Source: Rathayibacter caricis DSM 15933
GTDB lineage: Bacteria > Actinomycetota > Actinomycetes > Actinomycetales > Microbacteriaceae
Length of the DNA: 64,000 nt
Direction of reading: 5' to 3'
Assembly (NCBI RefSeq): GCF_003044275.1
Contig: NZ_PZPL01000001.1
Location: forward strand, 3,534,001-3,598,000
Position 1 is the stretch's first letter, and every line of letters begins with the position of its first letter. This document shows, piece after piece, positions 1 to 8,462 of the stretch. The notes beneath the pieces were generated by a model. It had not been told where the DNA came from, did no database searches, and worked only from the letters and a program-made list of their open reading frames with translations. The position numbers and the translations under genes are program-made.

Positions 1-896
1 CCAACGGCCGCCTGCTGCTCGACGGCGCCGACATCGGCCTGGACGTCGAGCCGGTGAAGCGCCCGCGCTTCTACGACCTCGCGACCGCCGAGGGCGTCTC
101 GTACGAGAAGATCGCCCGGCTGCACGGCCGCAACATCCTCGCCACCACCGTCGTGCAGACCTGCATGCGCTACGACGAGGCCGAGCGCTGCCGCTTCTGC
201 GCCATCGAGGCGTCCCTGAAGAACGACTCGACCATCGCGGTGAAGACCCCCGCGCAGCTCGCCGAGGTCGCCGAGGCAGCCGCGCGGCTCGACGGCATCC
301 GCCAGATGGTGATGACGACCGGCACTTCCAAGGGCCGCGACCGCGGCGCCCGCCACCTCGCCCGCTGCGTCCGCGCCGTGCTCGAGGCCGTGCCCGGGCT
401 GCCGATCCAGGTGCAGTGCGAACCGCCCGAGGATCTCGCGGCGCTGCAGGAGCTCAAGGACGCCGGCGCCCTCTCGATCGGCATCCACATCGAGTCGATG
501 GACGACGACATCCGCCGCCGCTGGACCCCCGGCAAGGCCCGCGTCTCGACCGAGAAGTACAAGGAGGCGTGGGCGGAGGCCGTGCGGATCTTCGGCCGCA
601 ACCAGGTCTCGACCTACCTCCTCGTCGGCCTCGGCGAGGACCCGGACCAGCTCGTGGCGAGCGCCGGCGAGCTGATCGAGATGGGGGTGTACCCGTTCGT
701 CGTCCCGTTCCGCCCCCTGAAGGGCACGCTCGCGACGGAGGTGGACCACGTCCTCCCGCCCGCCGGCTCGCTCCTCGAGACGGTCAGCGAGCAGGTGGCC
801 GCGCTGCTCATCGCCGCCGGCATGCTGTCGTCGGGCCAGAAGGCGGGCTGCGCCGCCTGCGGCGCGTGCGGCGTGCTGAAGACCGCCGGCGCCTGA
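1..896 (+). CDS. MSMEG_0568-family radical SAM protein, 5' end cut by window edge
   Basis: The frame is open from base 3, with 17 codons before the first GTG (54), so the gene starts outside the window. A cysteine cluster reads C-x8-C-x2-C (TC MRYDEAER C RF C), which would bind the 4Fe-4S cluster. The spacing differs from the canonical CxxxCxxC, and as I recall this is the pattern of the MSMEG_0568 subfamily. The C-terminus has a second cluster, GCAACGACG (CxxCxxC), that could bind another cluster or metal. The stop overlaps the next start (ATGA), so the two are translationally coupled. The family belongs to the Nit1C cluster (nitrilase, radical SAM, GNAT, AIR-synthase-like, flavoprotein), linked in some bacteria to cyanide assimilation. 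The chemistry of this member is unknown. The other cluster genes would lie to the left. Confidence 0.85.
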   Translation, partial: NGRLLLDGADIGLDVEPVKRPRFYDLATAEGVSYEKIARLHGRNILATTVVQTCMRYDEAERCRFCAIEASLKNDSTIAVKTPAQLAEVAEAAARLDGIRQMVMTTGTSKGRDRGARHLARCVRAVLEAVPGLPIQVQCEPPEDLAALQELKDAGALSIGIHIESMDDDIRRRWTPGKARVSTEKYKEAWAEAVRIFGRNQVSTYLLVGLGEDPDQLVASAGELIEMGVYPFVVPFRPLKGTLATEVDHVLPPAGSLLETVSEQVAALLIAAGMLSSGQKAGCAACGACGVLKTAGA

Positions 897-2275
897 TGGA
901 GCTGTCGATCCTCGAGGGCGTCCGGAGGACCGCTCCGGCCGCCCTGCCGTCGATCGGAGTCGCCGACGCGGCCGACGCCCGCGCCTATCGCGCCCTGCGC
1001 CGTGCGGTGTTCGTCGAGGAGCAGCAGCTCTTCGACTCCGACGATCGCGACGCCCTCGACGACGACCCGCGCACCGTCGTGCTCGTCGCCCGCCTCGGCG
1101 GCGAGGTCGTCGGCGGGGTGCGCCTCGCGCCCGCGCTCGAGCAGGACCTCGGCTGGTGGACCGGCAGCCGCCTCGTGGTCCGCCGCGACGCCCGCGGAGC
1201 GGCCGGGCTGGGTGCCGCCCTCGTGCGCGCCGCGTGCGCCGAGGCGGAGTCGCGCGGAGTGATCCGCTTCGAGGCGACCGTGCAGCGGCAGAACGAGGTC
1301 CTCTTCCGCCGCCTCGGCTGGGACCGCCTGGGCACCGCCGACGTCGCGGGCCTGCCCCACGTGCGGATGCGCTGGCCGATCGACCGCTTCGACCGCCTCG
1401 CCCGCGCGGCGAAGGCCTCCCTCGGACCGCTGCTCGAGGCGTTCGCCGGTCAGCTCGGCGGCCCCGGCTTCCGCGGCGACGACGGCGCCCCCGTGCCCGG
1501 CTCCGACCTGATCGCCGTCTGCGACGCGATCGTCCCCTCGATGGTCGAGCGCGATCCGGAGTGGGCGGGCTGGTGCTCGGTGCTCGTGAACGTGAACGAC
1601 CTCACCGCCATGGGCGCGGATCCCGTGGGCCTGCTCGACGCGGTCGGCGCCCGCGACGCAGGCTCCGCCGCCCGCATCCTGCGCGGCCTCCGCGCGGCGT
1701 CCGAGGCCTGGGGCGTTCCACTGCTCGGCGGGCACACCCAGCTCGGCGTCCCCGCCGCGCTGTCCGTGACAGGGTTGGGCCGGACCTCCCGCCCGGTCCC
1801 CGGCTCCGCCCCGCTCGGTCACGAGCTGAGCCTGACCGCCGATCTGAGCGGATCCTGGCGCCCCGGATACGCGGGAGCCCAGTGGGATTCGACCTCCGGT
1901 CGCTCCCCCGACGTCCTGCGCTCTCTTGCCGAGAGTGTCGGCGCCTGCGCTCCCGACGGCGCGAAGGACGTCAGCATGGCGGGCCTCGTCGGCACCGTGG
2001 GCATGCTCGCCGAGGCGTCCGGCACCGCCGCCGAGCTCGACGTCGCCGCGATCCCCCGCCCCACCGCCGCCGGAGTCGCCGACTGGCTCTCCTGCTTCCC
2101 CGGCTTCGCGATGCTCACCGCCGACCGGCCGGGCCGGGGGCGGATGCGCTCCCCGTACGCCGCGACCGCCCCGATCGGCCGCCTCGTCCCGGGCGAGGGC
2201 GTCGTCCTCCGCTGGCCGGACGGCGAGACCACCCCCGCGATCGCCTCCGCGGTGACGCACCTCGGCGCGGCCTGA
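896..2275 (+). CDS. GNAT acetyltransferase fused to AIR-synthase-like domain (MSMEG_0567/sll0787 type)
   Basis: 459 aa, ATG overlapping the upstream TGA. Residues about 20-155 look like a GNAT fold: AYRALRRAVFVEEQQLF, the VVGGVRLAP beta-strand, and an acetyl-CoA loop region around RDARGAAGLGAAL. Residues about 170-455 resemble the PurM/AIR-synthase ATP-binding superfamily (ISVCD-like DLIAVCDAIVPSM, VNVNDLTAMGADPVGLLDA, and the GGHTQLG loop). In other genomes these two parts are often adjacent genes (MSMEG_0567-like and sll0787-like). Here they form one chain, consistent with a common pathway step. The substrate is unknown. It is the last gene of the Nit1C-like operon in this genome, since a long non-coding repeat region follows. 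Confidence 0.85.
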   Translation: MELSILEGVRRTAPAALPSIGVADAADARAYRALRRAVFVEEQQLFDSDDRDALDDDPRTVVLVARLGGEVVGGVRLAPALEQDLGWWTGSRLVVRRDARGAAGLGAALVRAACAEAESRGVIRFEATVQRQNEVLFRRLGWDRLGTADVAGLPHVRMRWPIDRFDRLARAAKASLGPLLEAFAGQLGGPGFRGDDGAPVPGSDLIAVCDAIVPSMVERDPEWAGWCSVLVNVNDLTAMGADPVGLLDAVGARDAGSAARILRGLRAASEAWGVPLLGGHTQLGVPAALSVTGLGRTSRPVPGSAPLGHELSLTADLSGSWRPGYAGAQWDSTSGRSPDVLRSLAESVGACAPDGAKDVSMAGLVGTVGMLAEASGTAAELDVAAIPRPTAAGVADWLSCFPGFAMLTADRPGRGRMRSPYAATAPIGRLVPGEGVVLRWPDGETTPAIASAVTHLGAA

Positions 2276-2783
2276 GCGGCTCTGAGGCGCGTCACCGCTC
2301 GTCCCCTCTCCACCCTCCCCTGCTCGCCGACTCCCTCCTCCAGAAGTTGCGGGAAACGCGCGCTTCTCCCGCAATATCTGCGGAACCGCGCCGGCCCCTC
2401 CTCCCGATCGCCCCCGCCCTTCTCCAGAAGTTGCGGTAAGCGCGCGCCTCTCCCGCAACTTCTGCGGAACCGCGCCCGCCCCTCCTCCCGGGCACCTCCT
2501 CCTCCCGGGCGCACTCTCCCTCCTCCAGAAGTTGCGGTAAGCGCGAGCGTGTCCCGCAACTTGTGGTGAACCGGGCGCGACCCTCCTCTCGCTCATCCCT
2601 CACCTCTCCAGAAGTCGCGGTAACCGCGCACCTCTCCCGCAACTCCTGCCGAACCGCGCCGCACGACCCGCCTCCCGCGCAACCCCGTCCGGCGATCCCG
2701 CGCGCCGTGTCTAGCCGCGGACCCCCGGGGTACCGGACGTGGGCAGACGCGCCCGCCGCCTCCGGCGAGCCTTGGAACGAGAG
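2276..2783. other. 508-base non-coding interval holding a hairpin array
   Basis: No credible gene is present. Open frames here on the minus strand are low-complexity translations of the repeats. The interval holds four hairpin repeats (2341-2648) separated by C/T-rich filler (CTCCTCCC runs). The region 2650-2783 before the aldehyde dehydrogenase start carries no repeat and should hold that operon's promoter, but I see no confident -35/-10 pair. Confidence 0.75.
2341..2648. repeat. four-copy hairpin repeat array (CAGAAGTTGCGG...CCGCAACTTCTG)
   Basis: Four imperfect copies lie at 2341-2380, 2425-2464, 2526-2565 and 2609-2648, spaced 83-101 bp apart. Each has a left arm CAGAAGTTGCGG, a 16-nt loop (such as TAAGCGCGCGCCTCTC) and a right arm CCGCAACTTCTG, followed by a conserved GGAACCGCGCC-like tail. 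Copy 2 has a perfect 12-bp stem. Copies 1, 3 and 4 carry substitutions (AATATCTG, CTTGTG, TCGCGG / CTCCTG). All copies have the same orientation. They look like a REP/MITE-like intergenic repeat. A role as terminator of the upstream operon is possible. Confidence 0.9.
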
Positions 2784-4151
2784 GTGACCGTGACCATCGA
2801 CACCGCGACCCCCGCCGACTCCGCCACCGCGGACGACGCCCCCCGCAGCACCACCGACACCGCGACCGCCGCCGTCGCCCGCGCCCGCGCCGCGTTCCCC
2901 GGCTGGGCCGCCACCCCGCCCGCCGAGCGCGGGGCCCTCCTCCGCGCCGCCGCGCACCGCGTCGCCGAACGCGAGGAGGAGCTCGCCGCCCTCAACACCG
3001 ACGAGACCGGCAAGCCCGCAGGGGACGCCCTCGGCGGCGTCCGCGCCGGAGTCGACACGCTCCTCCAGTACGCCGAGCTCGGCCCGCTGCACCGCGGCAA
3101 GTCGCTCCGCGGCGGCGCCCTGAACGTCGACCTCGCCCTCCCGCACCCGCGCGGCGTCGTCCTCGCGCTCACCCCGTGGAACGACCCCGTCGCCGTCGCC
3201 GCCGGCATGCTCGGCGCCGCGATCGTCTCGGGCGATGTCGTCGTCCACAAGCCGAGCGAGCGCAGCCCCGGCACCGGCGCCCTCTTCACGCGGATCCTCG
3301 CCGAGGCCCTCCCCGAGGGCGTCCTGACGCTCGTCGAGGGGGACGGCGCCGTCGGCGACGCCCTGGCCCGCACCGAGGGCGTCGCAGTCCTCGCGCACGT
3401 CGGATCCACGGCCACGGGCCGTGCACTGGCCCGCGTCGCCGCCGTCACCGGTGCGCACGTGATCCTCGAGAACGGCGGCAACGACGCGCTCGTCGTCGAC
3501 GCCGACGTCGATCCGGTCTGGGCCGCCGAGCAGGCCGCCCTGGGCGCGTTCGCGAACGCCGGCCAGATCTGCACCTCCGTCGAGCGCATCTACGTGCACC
3601 ACGCCGTCGCCGACGCGTTCACCGCGGCGCTCGTCGCCGAGGCCGACCGCTGGAGTGCGGGCCCGCTCCCCCGCCTCGTCGACGCCCGGATGCGCGACGC
3701 CGTGCACGAGCACGTGACCGAGGCGCTCGAGTCGGGCGCCCGCGCCCTCATCGGCGGCGAGCCCGGCGACGGCACCTTCTACCCGGCCACGGTCCTCGCC
3801 GACTGCACCGACGAGATGCTCGTCATGACCGAGGAGACGTTCGGCCCCGTCGCTCCGATCGTCGTCGTCGACGACTTCGACGAGGCGCTCCTCCGCGCCG
3901 CCGCGAGCCCCTACGGCCTCGCCGCCACGGTGCTCACGGCCGACATGGAGCACGCGCACCGCGCCGCGGCGGCCCTGCCCGTCGGCACCGTCAAGATCAA
4001 CGCCGTCTTCGGAGGCGCTCCCGGCGGCAGCGCCCAACCGCGCGGCACGAGCGGCTCCGGCTTCGGCTACGGCCCCGAGCTGCTGGACGAGATGACCACC
4101 ACCACGGTCGTCCACTTCGGCCTCCCCGTCCTGCCCGGCGGCGCGCGATGA
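2784..4151 (+). CDS. aldehyde dehydrogenase family protein
   Basis: 455 aa from GTG 2784; GTG 2790 is an alternative, and a GGAACGAGAG stretch upstream can serve as ribosome-binding site. The NAD(P)-dependent ALDH fold is shown by LTPWNDPVAV (about residue 130), the Rossmann region VHKPSERSPGTGALF, the catalytic glutamate in ILENGGNDALVV (a variant of ELGG) and the catalytic cysteine in NAGQICTSVERIYV. The C-terminal TEETFGPVAPIVVVDDFDEA and KINAVFGGAPGG motifs are typical. The substrate cannot be told from sequence. It overlaps the hldE-like gene by 4 bases, so it may oxidise a sugar-derived aldehyde in the same route, or only share transcription. Confidence 0.88.
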   Translation: MTVTIDTATPADSATADDAPRSTTDTATAAVARARAAFPGWAATPPAERGALLRAAAHRVAEREEELAALNTDETGKPAGDALGGVRAGVDTLLQYAELGPLHRGKSLRGGALNVDLALPHPRGVVLALTPWNDPVAVAAGMLGAAIVSGDVVVHKPSERSPGTGALFTRILAEALPEGVLTLVEGDGAVGDALARTEGVAVLAHVGSTATGRALARVAAVTGAHVILENGGNDALVVDADVDPVWAAEQAALGAFANAGQICTSVERIYVHHAVADAFTAALVAEADRWSAGPLPRLVDARMRDAVHEHVTEALESGARALIGGEPGDGTFYPATVLADCTDEMLVMTEETFGPVAPIVVVDDFDEALLRAAASPYGLAATVLTADMEHAHRAAAALPVGTVKINAVFGGAPGGSAQPRGTSGSGFGYGPELLDEMTTTTVVHFGLPVLPGGAR

Positions 4152-5623
4152 GCCTCGAGGGCTCCGCACTCCAGCGAGCGAGCGCGCTCGTCGCGCACGT
4201 GCGCGAGCACCCGCCGGTCGTCGCCGTCGTCGGCGACCTGATCCTCGACTCCTGGTGGCTGGGCGACGCCGAGCGCGTGACGCGCGAGGCTCCGGCTCCG
4301 GTCCTCCGCCTCGACGACGTCGTGGACGTCGCGGGCGGTGCCGCCAACACCGCCGCGAACCTGCGCGCTCTGGGTGCCGAGGTCCGCACGGTCGGAGTCG
4401 CGGGCCGCGATCCCGAGGGCGACCGCCTGATCGCGGCGCTCGAGCGGGCGGGCCTGGACACCGGGTCGATCCTCCGGACCGCTGCCGCCACCACGATCAA
4501 GACCCGCGTGGTCGGCGGCGACAGCGTGATGCTGCGCGTCGACTCCGGACCGCACCGCCCCTCCGACGACGAGATCGCGCGGCTCGCCGAGCTCGCCGTG
4601 CGGGCGGCCGAGGGCGCCGACGCCGTGCTCGTCTGCGACTACGGCTCCGGCATCCTCCGCGCGGCCGTCGAGCGCGTGCTCGCCGAGCACCGCCCGGACC
4701 TGCTCGTGATCGACGCGCACGAGCTCGCCGACTGGGCCTTCGCCCGCCCCGACCTCGTCACGCCGAACGCGAAGGAGGCGGAGGCGCTCCTCGGCTCGAC
4801 CCTCGGCCGCGGAGCAGCGAGGGCGACCGCCGTCCGCGACGCTGCCGATGCCCTCCGCGAGCGCTCCGGCGCCCGTCACGTCGTGGTCACCCTCGACCGC
4901 GAGGGCAGCCTCGCCCTCGACGCCGACGGCACCGTCAGCCGCACCTTCGCGCAGCCCGCGGAGGAGAAGCAGGCGTCCGGAGCCGGCGACACGTTCGCCG
5001 CCACCGCCACGCTCGCCCTCGCCGCAGGCCGATCGCTGGCCACCGCCGTCGACCTCGCCCAGGCGGCGGCCGACGTCGTGGTCCAGCGCCCCGGCACCTC
5101 CGTCTGCTCCGCAGACGATCTCCTCGCCTCCCTCGCCGCCCCCGGCGCCGTGGTCCTCGGCGAGGACCGCCTCGTCGAGGTGCTCGCCGAGGAGTCGCGC
5201 CGCGGCCGCCGCGTCGTCTTCACCAACGGCTGCTTCGACGTCCTGCACCGCGGCCACACCGCCTACCTGCGCCAGGCGCGCGAGCTCGGCGACGTGCTGG
5301 TCGTGGCCGTGAACGACGACGACTCCGTCCGCCGCCTGAAGGGCGAGAGCCGGCCGATCAATCCCGAGGGCGACCGCGCCGGCGTGATCGCCGAGCTCGG
5401 CTGCGTCGACTACGTGACCCTGTTCAGCGGCGACACCCCCATCCCGCTGCTCGAGCGCGTACGACCCGACGTCTACGTCAAGGGCGGCGACTACAACCCC
5501 GACATGCTCCAGGAGGCGGTGGTCGTCCGCTCCTACGGCGGCACCGTCACCACGGTCGGCTACGTCTCGGAGCACTCCACCACCGAGATGGTGCAGCGCA
5601 TCCGGTCGGCGGCCCCGCGGTGA
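4148..5623 (+). CDS. hldE: bifunctional heptose-7-phosphate kinase / heptose-1-phosphate nucleotidyltransferase (HldE/RfaE-like)
   Basis: 491 aa, close to the length of E. coli HldE. Residues about 20-320 are a PfkB/ribokinase domain (VVGDLILDSWWLG, GGAANTAANLRALG, catalytic-base loop ASGAGDTFAATATLALA). Residues about 350-491 are a cytidylyltransferase-like domain with FTNGCFDVLHRGHTAYL, the nucleotide-binding GxFD..H.GH signature. Known HldE phosphorylates D-glycero-manno-heptose-7-P and later activates heptose-1-P with a nucleotide. Actinobacteria lack LPS, so the product would feed a heptose-containing glycan. ATGA overlap with the gene before and a GTGA-type overlap with the glycosyltransferase after show a tight operon. 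No sugar epimerase or isomerase lies in the window. Confidence 0.88.
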   Translation: MSLEGSALQRASALVAHVREHPPVVAVVGDLILDSWWLGDAERVTREAPAPVLRLDDVVDVAGGAANTAANLRALGAEVRTVGVAGRDPEGDRLIAALERAGLDTGSILRTAAATTIKTRVVGGDSVMLRVDSGPHRPSDDEIARLAELAVRAAEGADAVLVCDYGSGILRAAVERVLAEHRPDLLVIDAHELADWAFARPDLVTPNAKEAEALLGSTLGRGAARATAVRDAADALRERSGARHVVVTLDREGSLALDADGTVSRTFAQPAEEKQASGAGDTFAATATLALAAGRSLATAVDLAQAAADVVVQRPGTSVCSADDLLASLAAPGAVVLGEDRLVEVLAEESRRGRRVVFTNGCFDVLHRGHTAYLRQARELGDVLVVAVNDDDSVRRLKGESRPINPEGDRAGVIAELGCVDYVTLFSGDTPIPLLERVRPDVYVKGGDYNPDMLQEAVVVRSYGGTVTTVGYVSEHSTTEMVQRIRSAAPR

Positions 5624-6492
5624 CCAGCCGGCGCTGGTCGGGCCAGTGGGGGCGGCCCCTCGAGCCCGAGGCGCCGCTGATCGACGTGCTCGTGCCGACC
5701 GCCGGACGCCGTGCCGAACTGACCGCGACCCTCGCCGGTCTCGCGGCGCAGGACGATCCGCCGTTCCGCGTGATCGTCAGCGACCAGTCCGACGACGCGG
5801 TCGCCGAGAGCGACCCCGTGGTGCTGGCGATGCTGCGCGTGCTGGAGGCGCAGGGGCGCGCGCCGATCGTGCGGAGGCACCTCCCCCGCCGCGGACTCGC
5901 CGAGCAGCGCCACTACCTGCTCTCGCTCTCCACCGCGCCGTCCGTCCTCTTCCTCGACGACGACGTGTGGCTCGAACCGGGCACGCTGCTCCGGATGCAC
6001 GAGGCCCTCGAGCGCCTCGGCTGCGGCTTCGTCGGCTCCGCCGTGCAGGGGCTGTCCTACCTCCAGGACGAGCGACCGCACGAGCAGACCGCCTTCGAGC
6101 CGTGGGACGACGACGTGCAGCCCGAGCGCATCCGCCGCGGCACCCCGGAGTTCGAGCGCTGGCCGCTGCACAACGCGGCGAACCTGACGCATCTCGCCGC
6201 CCGGCTCGACGTGGCGGAGGGCGACTGGCGCGCCTACCGCGTCGCCTGGCTCGGCGCGTGCGTCCTCTACCGCCGCGACGCCCTGATGGCCAGCGGCGGC
6301 TTCGACTTCTGGGAGCAGCTGCCCCCGGAGCACAGCGGCGAGGACGTCGCCGCGCAATGGCGCGTCATGGAGCGGTTCGGCGGCGCGGGGCTCATCCCCA
6401 GCGGCGCCGTCCACCTCGAGACGCCCACGACGGTCACCGACCGGCGCGTCGACGCCTTCGACCGGCTCTTCGCCGAAGAGCACCAGCACTGA
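5620..6492 (+). CDS. family 2 (GT-A) glycosyltransferase
   Basis: 290 aa, GTG start overlapping the hldE stop. The N-terminal IDVLVPTAGRRAELTATLAGL is the nucleotide-sugar binding beta-alpha unit of GT2 enzymes. The metal-binding DxD appears as VLFLDDDVWLEPG (about residues 105-117). HNAANLTHLA and VAWLGACVLYRRDAL form the acceptor region, and PPEHSGEDVAAQWR carries the ED catalytic-base motif. There are no membrane helices, so it is a cytoplasmic or peripheral enzyme. Coupling to the heptose gene suggests it transfers heptose or works on a heptose-containing glycan, but donor and acceptor are inferred. Confidence 0.87.
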   Translation: MTSRRWSGQWGRPLEPEAPLIDVLVPTAGRRAELTATLAGLAAQDDPPFRVIVSDQSDDAVAESDPVVLAMLRVLEAQGRAPIVRRHLPRRGLAEQRHYLLSLSTAPSVLFLDDDVWLEPGTLLRMHEALERLGCGFVGSAVQGLSYLQDERPHEQTAFEPWDDDVQPERIRRGTPEFERWPLHNAANLTHLAARLDVAEGDWRAYRVAWLGACVLYRRDALMASGGFDFWEQLPPEHSGEDVAAQWRVMERFGGAGLIPSGAVHLETPTTVTDRRVDAFDRLFAEEHQH

Positions 6493-6515
6493 CCGCACCA
6501 CGAAAGGACACCGTC

Positions 6516-6707
6516 ATGGACGCCCCCAACCCCATCCAGATCCAGAAGTACCTCTCGGGCATCGACTACCCCGCCTCGAAGGACACCATCGTCGAGACGG
6601 CCGAGAAGGAGGGCGCCGACAGCGACGTCCTCGACGCGCTCCGCGCCATCCCCGAGGGCGACTACGAGAAGCCGACCGACGTCAGCTCGGCGGTCTCGAA
6701 GGCCTGA
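6516..6707 (+). CDS. DUF2795 small protein
   Basis: 63 aa, ATG preceded by CGAAAGGACA. The IQIQKYLSGIDYPASKDTI...AEKEGADSDVLDALRAIP pattern is the DUF2795 signature: small acidic helical proteins common in actinobacteria. No function is established. It lies 23 bases after the glycosyltransferase and just before a terminator, so it may be the last gene of that operon or have its own promoter. Confidence 0.85.
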   Translation: MDAPNPIQIQKYLSGIDYPASKDTIVETAEKEGADSDVLDALRAIPEGDYEKPTDVSSAVSKA

Positions 6708-6727
6708 AGCAGAGCTCGAGCACGGCG

Positions 6728-6759
6728 GAGGAGGCCGTCCCCGAGGGGGCGGCCTCCTC
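6728..6759. terminator. bidirectional hairpin between DUF2795 gene and recQ
   Basis: A perfect 10-bp inverted repeat (GAGGAGGCCG / CGGCCTCCTC) with a 12-nt loop sits between two convergent genes. It has no strong T-tract, which is usual for actinobacterial terminators. Confidence 0.75.
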
Positions 6760-6767
6760 TCGCTTCC

Positions 6768-8414
6768 TCAGACGGACGCAGTCTCGCGTTCACGCAGCAC
6801 GCCGGAGTCGAGCGCCGCGAACGACAGCACCTTGTACCCCTCCGACTCGAAGAAGACGGTCGCACGGTCGTTCTCGACGCTCATGACCGTCCCCGAGCCC
6901 CACTCGCGGTGCTCGACGACCTCGTCGACGCTCAGCGGGGCCTCGGCGGGCGCCTCCTCGACGGCCGCCTCGTGCGTGGCCTCGTGCCGTTTGCAGCCGT
7001 CGCAGTTCCCGCACCACTCCGACCCCTCGACACCGAAGTAGTCGAGCAGCACCCGGCGGCGGCAGTGCGACGTCTCGGCGTAGGCGCGCATCATCGACAG
7101 GCGGGACTCGGCGATCCGCTCCCGCGAGGCGAGCGCCTCCTTCACGGCGTGCACTGCCGCGTCGGCGTCCGCGTCTCCTGTGGCGCGCACCCCGTCGGAG
7201 GTGTCGACCAGGTCGGCGTCGACGAGATCGTTGACGAGCCGGGCGATCGTGCGGGCCGGCTTGTCGAGCGCCGCGGCGAGGTCGGCGACGCCGACTCCCG
7301 GCTCGCCGGTGACAGCGGCCCAGACGACTTTCAGCGCCGCCGTGTCGACCGACCGCTTCGAGAAGAAGCGGCGGAGCCCCAGGTCCTCGGCGCGGTAGTG
7401 CAGGGCGGCCGTCGCAGGCTCGCTGTCGCGACCCGCGCGGCCGATCTCCTGGTAATAGGCGTCCAGAGACTCCGTGGTGGTCGCGTGCAGCACGAAGCGC
7501 ACGTCGCCCCGGTCGATGCCCATGCCGAAGGCCGAAGTCGCGACGACGACATCGAGGCCACCGTCGCGCCACTGGTCCTGCACGTCGCGGCGCTCGCTCA
7601 CCTTGAGGCCGGCGTGGTAGGCGGCGACGCGGCGCCCCTCTGCGGCGATCTCGGCGGCGTAGGCCTCGGTCTCCTTGCGCGTCGCGACGTAGACGAGACC
7701 GGGAGCCGTCCAGCTGCGCGCCTCCTCGACGACCGCGGCGCGCTTCTCGTTCTCGCTTTCGTGGCGGTGCACGACGAGCCGGATCTCGGGGCGGTCGACC
7801 CCGTGCACCTGCACCTCGGGATCGGTCATCCTGAGGCGCTCGACGATCTCGTCGCGCACGGGACCCGACGCGGTGGCCGTCATCGCGAGCACCGGCGGAT
7901 CGCCCAGCTCGCGGCGCACGTCGGCGAGGCGCAGGTAGTCGGGTCGGAAGTCGTGGCCCCAGGACGACACGCAGTGCGCCTCGTCGACGACGAGGAGCGA
8001 GACGCCCGCCGCGGCGAGCCGCGCGACGTTCTCCTCCTTGGCCAGCTGCTCGGGAGCGAGCAGCACGTAGAGCGGGCCGCCCTCGTCGATGCGCTTCCAT
8101 GCACGGGCGACGGCCCCGGCTCCTGCTGAGGAGTTGATGGCGACGGCGGGCGGTGCGGCGGGGGCGGCCTCGATGGAGGCGAGCTGGTCGGCCTGCAGCG
8201 CGACGAGCGGCGAGACCACGAGCACGACGCCGCCGCGCTGGGCACCGGCGATCTGGTACACCGCCGACTTGCCGCCGCCGGTCGCGAGGACCAGCAGGGT
8301 GTCGCGTCCGGAGGCCGCCGATTCGATCGCCTCGCGCTGCCCCGGCAGGAGCGACGTCCAGCCGAAGTCCTCTCGGGCGATGCGTGCGACGGGGTCGTTC
8401 CGGGACGAGTTCAT
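6768..8414 (-). CDS. recQ: RecQ-family ATP-dependent DNA helicase
   Basis: 548 aa. SF2 helicase motifs appear in order: Q-like LLPGQREAI, Walker A ATGGGKS, VVSPLVALQADQ, DEAH box VVDEAHCVSSWGHDF with the RecQ aromatic-rich loop, MTATA, VYVATRKETE, YHAGL, VVATSAFGMGIDRGDVRFV and QEIGRAGRD. After the helicase core a cysteine set (SHCRRRVLLDYFG...WCGNCDGC) forms the RecQ zinc-binding region. No HRDC domain follows; the end is a short acidic linker and a compact domain (HREWGSGTVMSVENDRATVFF). It unwinds DNA 3'-5' in repair. A TAGCGT box ends 7 nt before the ATG, suggesting a leaderless mRNA. Confidence 0.93.
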   Translation of the reverse strand: MNSSRNDPVARIAREDFGWTSLLPGQREAIESAASGRDTLLVLATGGGKSAVYQIAGAQRGGVVLVVSPLVALQADQLASIEAAPAAPPAVAINSSAGAGAVARAWKRIDEGGPLYVLLAPEQLAKEENVARLAAAGVSLLVVDEAHCVSSWGHDFRPDYLRLADVRRELGDPPVLAMTATASGPVRDEIVERLRMTDPEVQVHGVDRPEIRLVVHRHESENEKRAAVVEEARSWTAPGLVYVATRKETEAYAAEIAAEGRRVAAYHAGLKVSERRDVQDQWRDGGLDVVVATSAFGMGIDRGDVRFVLHATTTESLDAYYQEIGRAGRDSEPATAALHYRAEDLGLRRFFSKRSVDTAALKVVWAAVTGEPGVGVADLAAALDKPARTIARLVNDLVDADLVDTSDGVRATGDADADAAVHAVKEALASRERIAESRLSMMRAYAETSHCRRRVLLDYFGVEGSEWCGNCDGCKRHEATHEAAVEEAPAEAPLSVDEVVEHREWGSGTVMSVENDRATVFFESEGYKVLSFAALDSGVLRERETASV

Positions 8415-8462
8415 GCCTTCGACGCTACGTCGAACACCTCTTCGAGCGACTCCGCTTGACAG

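Noticed and set aside
416..895. Reading frame upstream of the GNAT-AIRS fusion start (from 416)
   Set aside because: It overlaps the radical SAM gene in another frame and is Arg/Pro-rich. The ATG at 896, overlapping the preceding stop, is the natural start.
2341..2648. CRISPR array
   Set aside because: Only four imperfect copies; the spacers share C/T-rich sequence and vary in length, repeats are hairpins of 40 bases, and no cas genes are present.
2292..2783. Long minus-strand open frame with repeated FWRRE-like peptides across the hairpin array
   Set aside because: The peptide repeats mirror the DNA hairpin repeats, composition is R/G/E-only, and it runs antisense to well-supported genes on both sides. 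It is a by-product of high GC.
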